This document shows positions 1 to 7,516 of a stretch of 64,000 bases of DNA, one piece after another. The notes under the pieces were generated by a model. That model saw nothing but the letters and a program-made list of their open reading frames with translations. It ran no database searches and was not told where the DNA came from. The DNA is from Curtobacterium sp. MCLR17_032 (GTDB lineage Bacteria > Actinomycetota > Actinomycetes > Actinomycetales > Microbacteriaceae): positions 1,054,001-1,118,000 of the forward strand of contig NZ_CP126268.1 in NCBI RefSeq assembly GCF_003234795.2. Direction: 5' to 3'. Each line of letters begins with the position of its first letter. Within the stretch, counting starts at the first letter, position 1. The position numbers were made by a program, and so were the translations under genes.

Positions 1-1
1 C

Positions 2-538
2 GCGTTCCGAACCGCTCGGAACAGCCGTCTCATCGTCCTCGTCGATGGTCGCTCCGGGACCGGCAAGACGACGCTCGGGAACGCACTCGCGGCGGAACTC
101 GACGCGACCCTGGTGCATCTGGACGACATCTACCCGGGATGGGACGGCCTCCAGGAAGCCGCCGACGCCGTGGTGCGGGACGTGCTCGGGGTCCCCGCCG
201 GCTACCGGCGCTGGGACTGGGGGAGGTCCGAGCCCGCCGACTGGGTGCCGGTGGATGCCTCTGCTCCGCTCGTGATCGAGGGCTGCGGCGCGTTGTCCCG
301 TGCGTCGGCACCGCTGGCGACCTTCCGGGTGTGGCTCACCGCGGACGAGGGGGAACGGCGTCGTCGCGCACTCGACCGCGACGGCGAGGCGTTCGCGCGG
401 CAGTGGGAGCGGTGGGCCCGGCAGGAGGAGGCGTTCATCGCCGCCGAAGCGCCGCAGACCCTCGCCGACGAGGTGCTGCGTTCGGAGGAGGACTACGCCC
501 AGCCGAGCTCGTGCAGCCGTTCGTCGTCGATGCCGTAG
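2..538 (+). CDS. P-loop kinase/ATPase, 5' end cut off by the window
   Basis: The reading frame is open from the first bases of the window, so the start lies outside it and 178 residues are visible. It reads IVLVDGRSGTGKTTL, a Walker A P-loop, near the visible N-terminus, followed by LVHLDDIYPGWDG, which looks like the substrate-binding aspartate region of small nucleoside, uridine or adenylylsulfate kinases. An arginine-rich LID-like stretch (GERRRRALDRDGEAF) follows. The family name cannot be fixed; a cytoplasmic phosphotransferase of the AAA/uridine-kinase-like group is the best reading. The 3' end overlaps the convergent protease gene by 46 bp. Confidence 0.75.
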   Translation, partial: AFRTARNSRLIVLVDGRSGTGKTTLGNALAAELDATLVHLDDIYPGWDGLQEAADAVVRDVLGVPAGYRRWDWGRSEPADWVPVDASAPLVIEGCGALSRASAPLATFRVWLTADEGERRRRALDRDGEAFARQWERWARQEEAFIAAEAPQTLADEVLRSEEDYAQPSSCSRSSSMP

Positions 539-837
539 AAGTGCCCGATCTCGTGCACGAGGGTCGTGTGCACCTCGTCCTTGAGCTCCTCCAGGGTGTC
601 GCACTCGAGCAGGTGCTGTTTCCGGAAGACGACGATCCGGTCCGGTAGTTCCCCGAAGCCGTACTGGCCGCGCTCGGTCTGGGCGACGCCGTCGTAGATG
701 CCGAACAGGTCCGAGCCGTCCTCGGGCTCGTCCTCGACCACGAACACGACGTTGTCGAGCCCGTCGACCATGTCGTCCGGCAGGAGGTCGAGTTCGTCGG
801 TCACGAGCTGCTCGAAGTCCTCGGTCGACATCTCCAT
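493..837 (-). CDS. Zincin-like metallopeptidase (MTG1/DUF1025-like)
   Basis: A 114-residue acidic protein. The C-terminal 20 residues contain HEIGHFYGIDDERLHELG, the HExxHxxGxxD zinc-binding motif of the small actinobacterial possible zinc metallopeptidase family (PF06262 type). H95, E96, H99 and D104 or D105 are the likely metal and catalytic residues. The upstream frame is open but contains no conserved sequence, so I start at ATG 837. A GTG directly before it (840) is a real alternative, because CACGAT lies 6 nt upstream of that GTG, the spacing seen at leaderless starts in this window. Natural substrates of the family are unknown to me. Confidence 0.8.
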   Translation of the reverse strand: MEMSTEDFEQLVTDELDLLPDDMVDGLDNVVFVVEDEPEDGSDLFGIYDGVAQTERGQYGFGELPDRIVVFRKQHLLECDTLEELKDEVHTTLVHEIGHFYGIDDERLHELGWA

Positions 838-980
838 CACGGGAGGATCGTGGCACAGCTGACCGGACGTGTCCTGGTGGGCAGATGGCACCGCAGGTGT
901 CGCCTCGGCTGGCAGCTGCTCTCCGCAGACGCCCCGCGGTCGCCCCGCGCGGATGCGCTGGGCCGATGCTCCGCGCATGA

Positions 981-1013
981 CGAAGGCCCCCGTCCATCGG
1001 ACGGGGGCCTTCG
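981..1013 (-). terminator. Terminator of tRNA-His
   Basis: Perfect 15-bp inverted repeat (arms 981-995 and 999-1013, 3-nt loop), arm CGAAGGCCCCCGTCC, lying 7 nt past the 3' end of tRNA-His. The U-tract is poor, as is usual in this genome. Confidence 0.75.
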
Positions 1014-1020
1014 TGGATGG

Positions 1021-1094
1021 GGTGAGTAACGGGGCTTGAACCCGCGACCTCCTGGACCACAACCAGGCGCTCTACCAGCTGAGCTATACCCACC
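1021..1094 (-). tRNA. tRNA-His (GTG)
   Basis: The minus strand folds as a cloverleaf. The acceptor stem is GTGGGTA with TACTCAC, the D-stem GCTC/GAGC, and the anticodon stem CCTGG/CCAGG encloses the loop TTGTGGT, giving anticodon GTG. The T-arm contains GTTCAAG. The encoded G at 1094 can pair as G-1 with the discriminator C at 1021, the identity mark of tRNA-His. CCA is not encoded. Confidence 0.95.
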
Positions 1095-1166
1095 ATGTGT
1101 CAGTCCGGCGAGCCGGAGCAACCACTCGATTGTAGTACATCCGGACGCCGGCCCGGACCACCATCG

Positions 1167-1853
1167 CTACTCGGTGACTTGGGCGGTGGTTTGAGGGGTC
1201 GCAGCGGACACCGGCTCCGGGCCGGACTGCGGCGCCAGGCGGGACTCCCACTTCGCGACGACCTCGGCGGCGATCGCCTTGACGTCGTCGCTGGCGGGCC
1301 CGGGCTCCGGGGTGAACCCGGCGCGGCGGTAGTACTCGAGCTCGCGGATCGACTCGAGGATGTCGGCGAGCGCGCGGTGGCCGCCGTGCTTCTCGGGGGA
1401 GTTGAAGTACACGCGCGGGAACCAGCGGCGGCAGAGTTCCTTGATGCTCGAGACGTCGACGCTGCGGTAGTGCAGGTGGTTGTCGATGCGCGGCATGTAC
1501 TTCGCCAGGAACGCGCGGTCGGTGCCGATCGTGTTGCCGGCCAGGGGAGCGGTGCCCTCGGCGGGGACGTGGGCGAGGATGTACTCGAGGACCTGGTACT
1601 CCGCGTCGGCCAGGCTGACGCCGTTCGGGATCTCGTCGATGAGGCCCGACGTCGTGTGCATCTTCGTGACGAAGTCGTTCATGTTGTCGAGCGCCGACTG
1701 GTCCGGCTTGATCACGATGTCGAACCCAGGGTGGACCGGGTTGAGGTCGAAGTCGGTGATGACCACCGCGACCTCGACGAGTTCATCGACGTCGACGTCG
1801 AGCCCCGTCATCTCACAGTCGATCCAGACGAGGCGGTCGTTCGCGGCAGACAT
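1167..1853 (-). CDS. orn: Oligoribonuclease
   Basis: A 228-residue DEDDh 3'-5' exoribonuclease that degrades 2-5 nt RNA and pGpG to mononucleotides in the cytoplasm. The first DEDD motif is [11 protein letters not shown] (D12, E14), the second is around [11 protein letters not shown], and the third, with the His/Asp pair, is [15 protein letters not shown]. Length and motifs match the family; the last 25 residues are a low-complexity tail typical of actinobacterial Orn. The start is ATG at 1853, with TAGGAT 6 nt upstream on the same strand, so the mRNA is probably leaderless. Adjacency to tRNA-His is also known from other actinobacteria. Confidence 0.96.
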   Translation of the reverse strand: MSAANDRLVWIDCEMTGLDVDVDELVEVAVVITDFDLNPVHPGFDIVIKPDQSALDNMNDFVTKMHTTSGLIDEIPNGVSLADAEYQVLEYILAHVPAEGTAPLAGNTIGTDRAFLAKYMPRIDNHLHYRSVDVSSIKELCRRWFPRVYFNSPEKHGGHRALADILESIRELEYYRRAGFTPEPGPASDDVKAIAAEVVAKWESRLAPQSGPEPVSAATPQTTAQVTE

Positions 1854-1859
1854 ACGGCG

Positions 1860-1865
1860 ATCCTA
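1860..1865 (-). promoter_or_regulatory. -10 element of leaderless orn promoter
   Basis: TAGGAT on the minus strand, exactly 6 nt from the orn ATG and with no Shine-Dalgarno sequence between. The transcript would start at the A of the start codon. Confidence 0.65.
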
Positions 1866-1944
1866 CTTCCGTGGACCGACAGCCCGCGGCTCCTGTGGAT
1901 CGGCAGCGCTGGTGCTCCGGGGCCGGCGCGCGGTGCCCGCTGCC

Positions 1945-1980
1945 CCGGGTCCGGGTCCGGGTCCGGGTCCGGGTCCGGGT
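1945..1980. repeat. Hexamer microsatellite (CCGGGT)6
   Basis: Six perfect tandem copies of CCGGGT, followed by a degenerate continuation to about 1990. It opens the 960-bp gene-free repeat block between orn and the MFS gene (1854-2817). I see no convincing gene in that block: long open frames run through it on both strands but encode only Arg/Pro/Gly-rich low-complexity sequence. Confidence 0.95.
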
Positions 1981-2018
1981 CCGGACCCGGGTCGGCGTCG
2001 GGTCCGGGCGCCGTCGGC

Positions 2019-2080
2019 GCGCGAGAGGGCGGAACACCAGGGGACACCCACGTGTGCCGCTGCTCTTCCGCCCGCTCGCG
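2019..2080. repeat. Palindromic repeat type A, copy 1
   Basis: Left arm GCGCGAGAGGGCGGAA (2019-2034), right arm TTCCGCCCGCTCGCG (2066-2080), with a variable interior of about 31 nt. It is one of seven related copies in the window. Confidence 0.85.
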
Positions 2081-2106
2081 GTGGGTGCAGGTTCGAGCGC
2101 CCGCAC

Positions 2107-2154
2107 GGGAGGCCCGCAGCCGGTCCTGCGGGCGGTCGTCGGGCCTCCAGTCCG
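2107..2154. repeat. Palindromic repeat type B, copy 1 (degenerate)
   Basis: Starts with GGGAGGCCCGC and ends with GGGCCTCC. The same GGGAGGC/GCCTCCC arms recur at 2409 and 2561 and, as terminator-like hairpins, at 17824, 24424 and 61354. Confidence 0.7.
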
Positions 2155-2160
2155 TCCCGG

Positions 2161-2222
2161 CGCGCGAGCGGGCGGAACACCCGACGCCCGGCGTGGCCCG
2201 CCCTGGCATTCCGCCCGCTCGA
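2161..2222. repeat. Palindromic repeat type A, copy 2
   Basis: CGAGCGGGCGGAAC near the left end and GGCATTCCGCCCGCTCG at the right end. The inner segment ends in CCCTGGCATT, which is shared with copies 4-6. Confidence 0.85.
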
Positions 2223-2330
2223 CGGCTCCGGAGCGGGGATGCGTGAGGGACGCGTTCGAGAGGGTCGTGCCCGGACTGCCCGGACTGCCCGGACTGCGCG
2301 GCGGCTCAGGCGCCTCTCGCCCGCCCTTGC

Positions 2331-2391
2331 GCGCGAGCGGGCGGAATCCCGGCGGGCAGTCGCGGCGCACCCTTGTCTTCCGCCCGTTCGT
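2331..2391. repeat. Palindromic repeat type A, copy 3
   Basis: Left arm GCGCGAGCGGGCGGAA, right arm CTTCCGCCCGTTCG. The spacing between arms is about the same as in the other copies. Confidence 0.85.
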
Positions 2392-2404
2392 CGCTGCTGC
2401 GCTG

Positions 2405-2529
2405 CGCCCGGGAGGCCCGCATCCGGTCCGTCGGGCGGGTCGCGTGCCTCCCGCGCGGCCAGCGTCCGCGAGCGGGCGCAATCGCGGCAGGCGAGCGCGC
2501 AGCGCCCTGGCATCTCGCCCGCTCACCGG
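2405..2529. repeat. Composite B+A repeat, first copy
   Basis: A type B palindrome (2409-2453) is followed directly by a type A palindrome (copy 4, 2467-2525). The whole ~125-bp composite recurs at 2557-2681 with few differences, so B and A were duplicated together as one block. Confidence 0.85.
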
Positions 2530-2556
2530 GACCCGGGAGCGGGCGCGTAGCGGACT

Positions 2557-2681
2557 GCGCCCGGGAGGCCCGCAACCGGTCCGCCGGGCGGGTCGTGTGC
2601 CTCCCGCTCGGCCAGGGTCCGCGAGCGGGCGGGATCGCGGCAGTCGAGCGCGCGGCGCCCTGGCATCTCGCCCGCTCACCC
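2557..2681. repeat. Composite B+A repeat, second copy
   Basis: Near-copy of 2405-2529, offset by 152 bp. Type B is 2561-2606 and type A copy 5 is 2620-2678, ending CTGGCATCTCGCCCGCTCAC. Confidence 0.85.
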
Positions 2682-2713
2682 CGCCCCGTCCCGACCGTGC
2701 CGCGCCCCGCCCC

Positions 2714-2761
2714 GCGCCGAACGCGCCCCGCGCCGAACGCGCCCCGCGCCGAACGCGCCCC
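2714..2761. repeat. Three perfect 16-bp tandem copies
   Basis: GCGCCGAACGCGCCCC repeated three times without mismatch, just upstream of the terminator of the MFS gene. Confidence 0.95.
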
Positions 2762-2769
2762 GGATGCGC

Positions 2770-2804
2770 CGATGGCCGGGCCCGCACCGCGGGCCCGGCC
2801 ATCG
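2770..2804 (-). terminator. Terminator of the MarR-MFS operon
   Basis: Perfect 16-bp stem (arm CGATGGCCGGGCCCGC, 2770-2785; other arm 2789-2804) with a 3-nt loop, beginning 14 nt beyond the MFS stop codon. Confidence 0.75.
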
Positions 2805-2817
2805 GCGACCGGAGGAG

Positions 2818-4059
2818 CTACGCCATCTCGCCCGCGGTGATCGCCTCGGCCTCGACGCGCTCCGGCTCGACCCCGTCGTCGACGCGCCGCAGCACCTTCG
2901 TGGTGAGCACGACGACCAGGAACGCGACGGCCACGGAGATGCCGGCGAACACGTACGCGGCGCTCGGCGAGTACGCGTCGGCGAGGAGCGTCGCGACGGG
3001 CGGGGCGATGGCGCCACCGATGAAGCGGACTGCCGAGTAGGCGCTGGAGGCGACGGAGCGGGGGAGGTCGGTCGCCTCCATGACGCACTCGGTGAGCACC
3101 GTGTTGAGGACACCGAGCACGAGTCCGCCGATGACGACGCAGACGATGAGTCCGGCCTGGGACCGCACGACGACGGCCGCGGCGAACAGGTCGAGCGCGA
3201 GCAGGGGCAGCGCGAGCTTGAGGACGCTGGTCCGACGCATCCGCGCGGTGAGCATCGGCGCGACCCACACCGAGGTGATCGCGAGGCCGACACCCCAGCC
3301 GAAGAACGTGAAGCCGATGCCGAGCGCTCCGAACCCGAGCGGGAACGGCGTGTAGGCGAGGAGCACGAAGAAGCCGATGTTGTAGAACAGCGCGGTCGCG
3401 GCCAGGGCGGCGAGGGCCGGTCGGCCCAGGGCGCGGAACGGTGCGGAGAGCTTGGTCGGCGTGGGCTTCTCGAGCGTGCCGGTCTTCAGCAGGACCACGA
3501 TCGCGATGAACGCGACGGCCATCAGGGTGGTGACGCCGAAGAACGGGCCACGCCAGCTGACGGAGCCGAGCAGACCCCCGACCAAGGGTCCGACCGCGAT
3601 GCCGAGGCCGAGTGCGGCCTCGTAGAGGATGATCGCCGACGCGGTCCCACCCGATGCTGCGCCGACGATGGTGGCCAGTGCGGTCGAGATGAAGAGCGCG
3701 TTGCCGAGTCCCCAGCCGGCGCGGAACCCGATGATCGTCCAGACGTCGTTCGACACGGCGGCGAGCACCGAGAACAGCACGATCAGGGCGAGCCCGATCA
3801 TCAGGGTCTTCTTCGCGCCGATCCGGCTGGACACCCAGCTGGTGAAGAACATCGCGACACCGGTGACGGCGAGGTAGCTCGTGAAGAGCAGTTCCGTCTG
3901 CGCGGGCGTGGCCTGCAGCGACTCGGCGATCGCAGGGAGGATCGGGTCGACGAGGCCGATGCCCATGAAGGCGACGACGCAGGCGAAGGCGATCGCCCAC
4001 ACCGCCGACGACTGCTTCAGGATCGAACCGGACTGTCCGGCGGGTGCGTGCGCGTTCAC
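2818..4059 (-). CDS. MFS drug-efflux-type transporter
   Basis: A 413-residue membrane protein with about 12 hydrophobic segments, starting with AVWAIAFACVVAFMGIG. It has the MFS early motif GLVDPILPAIAESL and SSRIGAKKTLMIG, a motif-A-like loop between TM2 and TM3. The family is the DHA1 antiporters, which export small molecules with the proton gradient. The GTG start at 4059 overlaps the stop codon of the MarR gene (GTGA), so the two genes are translationally coupled and the MarR protein very probably controls the transporter. The substrate cannot be read from the sequence. Confidence 0.88.
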   Translation of the reverse strand: MNAHAPAGQSGSILKQSSAVWAIAFACVVAFMGIGLVDPILPAIAESLQATPAQTELLFTSYLAVTGVAMFFTSWVSSRIGAKKTLMIGLALIVLFSVLAAVSNDVWTIIGFRAGWGLGNALFISTALATIVGAASGGTASAIILYEAALGLGIAVGPLVGGLLGSVSWRGPFFGVTTLMAVAFIAIVVLLKTGTLEKPTPTKLSAPFRALGRPALAALAATALFYNIGFFVLLAYTPFPLGFGALGIGFTFFGWGVGLAITSVWVAPMLTARMRRTSVLKLALPLLALDLFAAAVVVRSQAGLIVCVVIGGLVLGVLNTVLTECVMEATDLPRSVASSAYSAVRFIGGAIAPPVATLLADAYSPSAAYVFAGISVAVAFLVVVLTTKVLRRVDDGVEPERVEAEAITAGEMA

Positions 4060-4490
4060 GCGGTGGTCTCCGTTCTGGTCCTCGCTGCGATGAGGGCCGA
4101 TGCGTCGTGCAGGATGTTCCAGTCGTCGTCGGTGAGGTCCTCGAAGAGGGGCCCGACGGTCCTGGTGAGTGCGGCTCGCCACGCGACGAGTCGTTCGCGT
4201 CCGATGTCGGTGATCTCGATGCGCTGCCCACGCGAGTCGTCGGGGTCGACGGTGCGTGAGACGAGTCCGTCGGCGGTCATGCCGGCGACCAGGCGGGTCA
4301 TGGTCGGTTGCGACACACGTGAGGCGCGGGCGAGTTCGCCGAGCCGGAGGGCGTCGTCGGCCTCGAGGATGCCGAGGGTCCGCCAGACGGCGGTGGACGT
4401 GGTGTGGCCGGTGGCCTGGAGCGCGGACCGGATGAGCCGGTTGACGGAGACGAGGAGCGTCTCGATGGTCTGTTCCCGCGCTTGTTCCAC
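4056..4490 (-). CDS. MarR-family transcriptional regulator
   Basis: A 144-residue winged-helix protein. The recognition region is LGELARASRVSQPTMTRLVAGM and the wing is VSRTVDPDDSRGQRIEITD, whose DxRG signature is typical of MarR. The frame is open further upstream to 4538, but I start at GTG 4490 because a strong promoter ends 6 nt before it; the transcript would be leaderless. The start codon lies inside a 15-nt palindrome, and a second palindrome overlaps the promoter, which suggests autoregulation relieved by a ligand that the MFS pump exports. Confidence 0.9.
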   Translation of the reverse strand: MEQAREQTIETLLVSVNRLIRSALQATGHTTSTAVWRTLGILEADDALRLGELARASRVSQPTMTRLVAGMTADGLVSRTVDPDDSRGQRIEITDIGRERLVAWRAALTRTVGPLFEDLTDDDWNILHDASALIAARTRTETTA

Positions 4491-4525
4491 GGTGGAACTA
4501 TATAGCGTTGCTATGGATCCGGCAA
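4484..4525 (-). promoter_or_regulatory. MarR promoter with two palindromic operator candidates
   Basis: On the minus strand the -35 is TTGCCG (4520-4525), followed by a 17-nt spacer and the -10 TATAGT (4497-4502), then 6 nt to the GTG start. One palindrome, ATAGC-3 nt-GCTAT (4502-4514), lies in the spacer. A second, GTTCCAC-1 nt-GTGGAAC (4484-4498), covers the transcription start and start codon. Both are well placed to block RNA polymerase. Confidence 0.75.
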
Positions 4526-4619
4526 GGAGGCCCGGCACACCTCCGCCAGGACACGGACCTCCGCCCTCCGGTCACGATGCGCTGGACGGCGGTGCCCCCT
4601 GCCCTGGTAGAAGGGAGAC

Positions 4620-4910
4620 ATGACCGACATCACCATCCACGAGGGCGACGAGTTCACCGCCATCTTCCACGAGGGCCCCTTCGACGGGACCACGGACACC
4701 CGCACCGCCACGAGCGACGCGCTGGACGACGAGGTGACGGTGTTCGCGGACGTCGAGGGCCTGCAGACGGCCTTCACCTACAAGGCCACCGGCTCCCGCC
4801 AGGTCCTCGACCAGATCTCGGTCGACTACACCTTCGCGCCCGACCAGTCCGACCCGGTCGACGACCTGCAGGACCGCGGCGACCGCTCCGGCGAGTTCGA
4901 CCGCGAGTAG
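4620..4910 (+). CDS. Small acidic hypothetical protein
   Basis: A 96-residue, strongly acidic soluble protein with no signal peptide or membrane segment. A good Shine-Dalgarno (GAAGGGAG) precedes the ATG by a few bases, and an 18-bp terminator follows the stop, so this is a complete single-gene unit. The sequence is rich in short beta-like stretches (EFTAIFHEG, EVTVFADV, FTYKATG). I do not recognise a family and assign no function. Confidence 0.75.
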   Translation: MTDITIHEGDEFTAIFHEGPFDGTTDTRTATSDALDDEVTVFADVEGLQTAFTYKATGSRQVLDQISVDYTFAPDQSDPVDDLQDRGDRSGEFDRE

Positions 4911-4919
4911 CAGCCACTG

Positions 4920-4958
4920 ACAGTGCCCCCGGTCGTCGCGGACGACCGGGGGCACTGT
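4920..4958 (+). terminator. Intrinsic terminator
   Basis: Perfect 18-bp stem (4920-4937 with 4941-4958, loop GCG), arm beginning ACAGTGCCCCCGG, 10 nt past the stop of the small acidic protein. Confidence 0.85.
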
Positions 4959-5033
4959 CGTTCAGGCGCTGTCGGCCGGGGCATCGTCGTCCGATCGGGA
5001 GTGTCCTAGCCGCAGTCGTCGTTGCACCACACC

Positions 5034-5297
5034 ATGCAGGTCGATCTCTGGACGTCCGCGTTCTGTGCGCCGTGTGCCGCCGCTCGTCGGGTCGTCGGCG
5101 ACGCCGCGCGTCTCGTGCCGGGCCTCGTCGTCACCGAACGGGACATCGCGAACGACCCCGAGCGCGTCGAGGAACTCGGCATCCGGTCGACCCCGACCGT
5201 CCTCGTCCGTCGCGACGACGGCACCGAGGTGTTCCGCTCAGCGGGCGTCCCGACCCGTGACCAGTTCCTCGTCGCGGTGGCGAAGGCGCTCGACTGA
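5034..5297 (+). CDS. Thioredoxin-like protein, CxxC type
   Basis: An 87-residue single thioredoxin-fold domain. The redox motif is SAFCAPCAAAR (C11, C14). A cis-proline region is visible as GIRSTPTVLVRRDDGTEVFR, followed by the last helix. It should be a small cytoplasmic thiol-disulfide reductase; no signal peptide is present. The ATG at 5034 gives the normal N-terminus (MQVDLWTSAFC); a TTG at 5022 is in frame but adds only MHHT. The 3' end overlaps the convergent glycosyltransferase gene by 60 bp. Confidence 0.88.
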   Translation: MQVDLWTSAFCAPCAAARRVVGDAARLVPGLVVTERDIANDPERVEELGIRSTPTVLVRRDDGTEVFRSAGVPTRDQFLVAVAKALD

Positions 5298-6641
5298 CAC
5301 CGGAGCGACGATCGGCGTCGAGGTCGGCCGCATCACGCGTCGGACCTGTCGTACGGATCGCTTGACCGCACGGATCGGCGTCCCGATGAGCGCCGCCACC
5401 CGGCCGATCACCGACCGGTCGTGGTCGCCGAGTGCGTTCCGCCGCTCCCACGCCCGCCGCAGCGCACCACCCCGACTGCGCCGGGCAGCGGGACGGTCGA
5501 CCAGCCGTCCGGCGTCCCGGAGGCGCATGAGCTCCTCGGCACGGTCCGCCCAGTCGTCGTCGGCAGCGTGGTGGAAGTAGTTGTCCGCCATCCACTCCGC
5601 ACGCACCGTCCCGAACCGGCCCTGCACCAGGTCGTCGGCCGTGCCCTCGAGCCCGCTGTCGACGAACACCTCGTTGATGAGGGAACGCGAGGTGCCGAAG
5701 TCCGTCAGCGTCAACGCGGGCACACCCCGAGCAGCGGCTTCGAGGACCGCCGTCGAGCTGATCGTCACGAGCGCCACGGCCCGGTCGAGGTGCACCGACA
5801 TCGGACCGGCCTCGACCACGAGGTTCGACGGCGCATCGGTCGGCAGCAGATCGGCGTACGGGAAGGTCTCGCGGTGCGTCTGCTGCTCGCCGGCGGCCGC
5901 GCGGGTCTTCACGACGACGCGCCACTCCGGGTGTGCGCGGGCCGTGTCGGCGAGCCAACCGACGACGCGGCGGCGGTCGTCCTCCTCCGCGGGCACGCTC
6001 GGCTGCGCGGCGAACACCACGGAGTCGCGCACCACCCCGGCGCGCGGCGCTCCCGTCGACCGGGCGAACGGCAGCGTCGCGAGGGCGAACGACGGCTCGA
6101 CACCGCCGGCGGTCGCCAGGCTCCGGTACTCCCGGACCTCGCGGTGGCTGTGCAGCACGAACAGGTCGGCGCGCGCCCGCAGGAACACGCCCTTCCACTT
6201 CGCCGGGAACGAGATGCCCGGCAGCCCGGTGAACAGCACCGGCCGCCGCGGGACCGACCGGAGGACCTGGTCGATGAGGACCTCCGCAACGGGGCCGATG
6301 CAGGACACCAGGACCGCGTCCGGCGGGTCGGCCTGGAGGCGCGCCACCACCTCGTCCACGCTCAGCGGCTCGGGAGGTGCGAGGTCGATCGGTCCCAGAC
6401 GGGCATCGACGTCACGGAACGCCGCCCGCAGCTGGGCCGGACTCGCCGACCGTGGCGTCGCCACCGTCAGCAGTTCCAGCGACCAGTGCGCCGGTGCCGC
6501 CGAGAGGAGGTGGGCGCCCCACTTCGCGAACGAGTCCGTGTCGACCAGGCCGACCACCCGTCGGCGGCGAGGCGGCGTGCCGGCGGGGTGGCGTGCCTCC
6601 CGGCCGGCAGTCGCCCTGTCGTCGTTCGCCGCAGCGCTCAC
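5238..6641 (-). CDS. Putative glycosyltransferase of the nonulosonic acid operon (DUF6716-like)
   Basis: A 467-residue soluble protein, last gene of neuA-neuB-this. The N-terminal half looks like a Rossmann GT-B domain (VVGLVDTDSFAKWGAHLL, then PDAVLVSCIGPVAEVLIDQVL, PVLFTGLPGISFP). The C-terminal half has a polysialyltransferase-like donor region (SMSVHLDRAVALVTISSTAVLEAAARGVPALTL), where an S/T-rich loop precedes a helix. I recall actinobacterial proteins of this shape as DUF6716 putative glycosyltransferases beside neuA and neuB; the exact family is from memory. The GTG start (6641) overlaps the neuB stop (GTGA). Likely role: transfer of a CMP-activated nonulosonic acid to a surface glycan. 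Confidence 0.72.
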   Translation of the reverse strand: MSAAANDDRATAGREARHPAGTPPRRRRVVGLVDTDSFAKWGAHLLSAAPAHWSLELLTVATPRSASPAQLRAAFRDVDARLGPIDLAPPEPLSVDEVVARLQADPPDAVLVSCIGPVAEVLIDQVLRSVPRRPVLFTGLPGISFPAKWKGVFLRARADLFVLHSHREVREYRSLATAGGVEPSFALATLPFARSTGAPRAGVVRDSVVFAAQPSVPAEEDDRRRVVGWLADTARAHPEWRVVVKTRAAAGEQQTHRETFPYADLLPTDAPSNLVVEAGPMSVHLDRAVALVTISSTAVLEAAARGVPALTLTDFGTSRSLINEVFVDSGLEGTADDLVQGRFGTVRAEWMADNYFHHAADDDWADRAEELMRLRDAGRLVDRPAARRSRGGALRRAWERRNALGDHDRSVIGRVAALIGTPIRAVKRSVRQVRRVMRPTSTPIVAPVSVERLRHRDEELVTGRDAR

Positions 6642-7516
6642 GCACCCACCCGACGGAGCTTGGCGAGGGGCGCCTGCTCGCCGGGGAAGATGCGCTTGAC
6701 GCCGTCGCCCATGGCCGTCTCGATGATGCGGATGTCGCGCACCAGCGTGCGGAGACCGTGCGGCTCGAGCGATGCGGCGTGGTCCGAGCCCCACATCGTG
6801 CGGTCGAGGGTGATGTGCCGCTCGACGGCCGTGGCGCCGAGGGCGACGGCCGCGAGGGAGATCTGGAGGCCCGGCTCGTGACCCGAGTACCCGACCGGCA
6901 CGCCCGCGTAGGCGTAGCGGTTCGCGAGGGTCTCGATCATGCGGAGGTTCGCCTCCTCCGGGGGGAGCGGGTACGTCGAGGTGGCGTGCAGGATCACGAG
7001 CCGTTCGGTGCCGAGGGTCGAGACGGCGCGGTCGATCTGGTCCATCGTCGACATGCCGGTCGAGAGGATCACGGGCTTGCCGGTCGCGGCGACGGCGGCG
7101 AGCATGCCGAGGTCCGTCACCGACGCCGAGGCGATCTTGTAGGCGACGACGTTGAGGTCCTCGAGGAAGGCGACCGACGGCTCGTCCCACGGCGACGCGA
7201 ACCAGTCCAGGCCACGGAGGGTCGCGTGGTCACCGATCTCGATGTACTGGTCACGGTCGAACTCGACGCGGTAGCGGTAGTCCAGGTAGGTCATGTCGCC
7301 CCACGGGGTGCTGCGCGGCATCGCCTTCATGTGCTCGGGCGTCGAGATCTCCGGCGTCCGCTTCTGGAACTTGACGGCCTGCATGCCGGCGTCGGCGGCG
7401 ACGTCGATGAGCTGCTTGGCGATCGCGACGTCGCCGTTGTGGTTCAGGCCGATCTCGCCGATGAGGTAGGCGGGGTTGCCCGCGCCGATGGTGGAGAGGC
7501 CGATGCGGACGCTCAT
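6638..7516 (-). CDS. neuB: N-acetylneuraminate/nonulosonate synthase, catalytic domain only
   Basis: A 292-residue TIM-barrel enzyme that condenses phosphoenolpyruvate with a hexosamine to form sialic or a related nonulosonic acid. Family signatures are IGEIGLNHNGD near the N-terminus, VKFQKRTPE, YKIASASVTD, STGMSTMDQI, LHATSTYPLPPEEANL and VPVGYSGHE. Typical NeuB proteins are about 340-350 residues because of a C-terminal SAF (antifreeze-like) domain that caps the partner subunit's active site; this one stops before it. The ATG start overlaps the neuA stop (ATGA). No epimerase (neuC) is present in the window, so the exact sugar is unknown. Confidence 0.9.
   Translation of the reverse strand: MSVRIGLSTIGAGNPAYLIGEIGLNHNGDVAIAKQLIDVAADAGMQAVKFQKRTPEISTPEHMKAMPRSTPWGDMTYLDYRYRVEFDRDQYIEIGDHATLRGLDWFASPWDEPSVAFLEDLNVVAYKIASASVTDLGMLAAVAATGKPVILSTGMSTMDQIDRAVSTLGTERLVILHATSTYPLPPEEANLRMIETLANRYAYAGVPVGYSGHEPGLQISLAAVALGATAVERHITLDRTMWGSDHAASLEPHGLRTLVRDIRIIETAMGDGVKRIFPGEQAPLAKLRRVGA

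Noticed and set aside
1945..1980. Telomere-like or origin-like repeat (CCGGGT)6
   Set aside because: A chromosome-internal hexamer microsatellite in a repeat block; no dnaA boxes, parS or terminal structure.
1813..2802. Open frames of over 300 codons through the repeat block, both strands
   Set aside because: They consist of the palindromic and tandem repeats themselves and give only Arg/Pro/Gly-rich sequence; no ribosome binding site or conserved motif.
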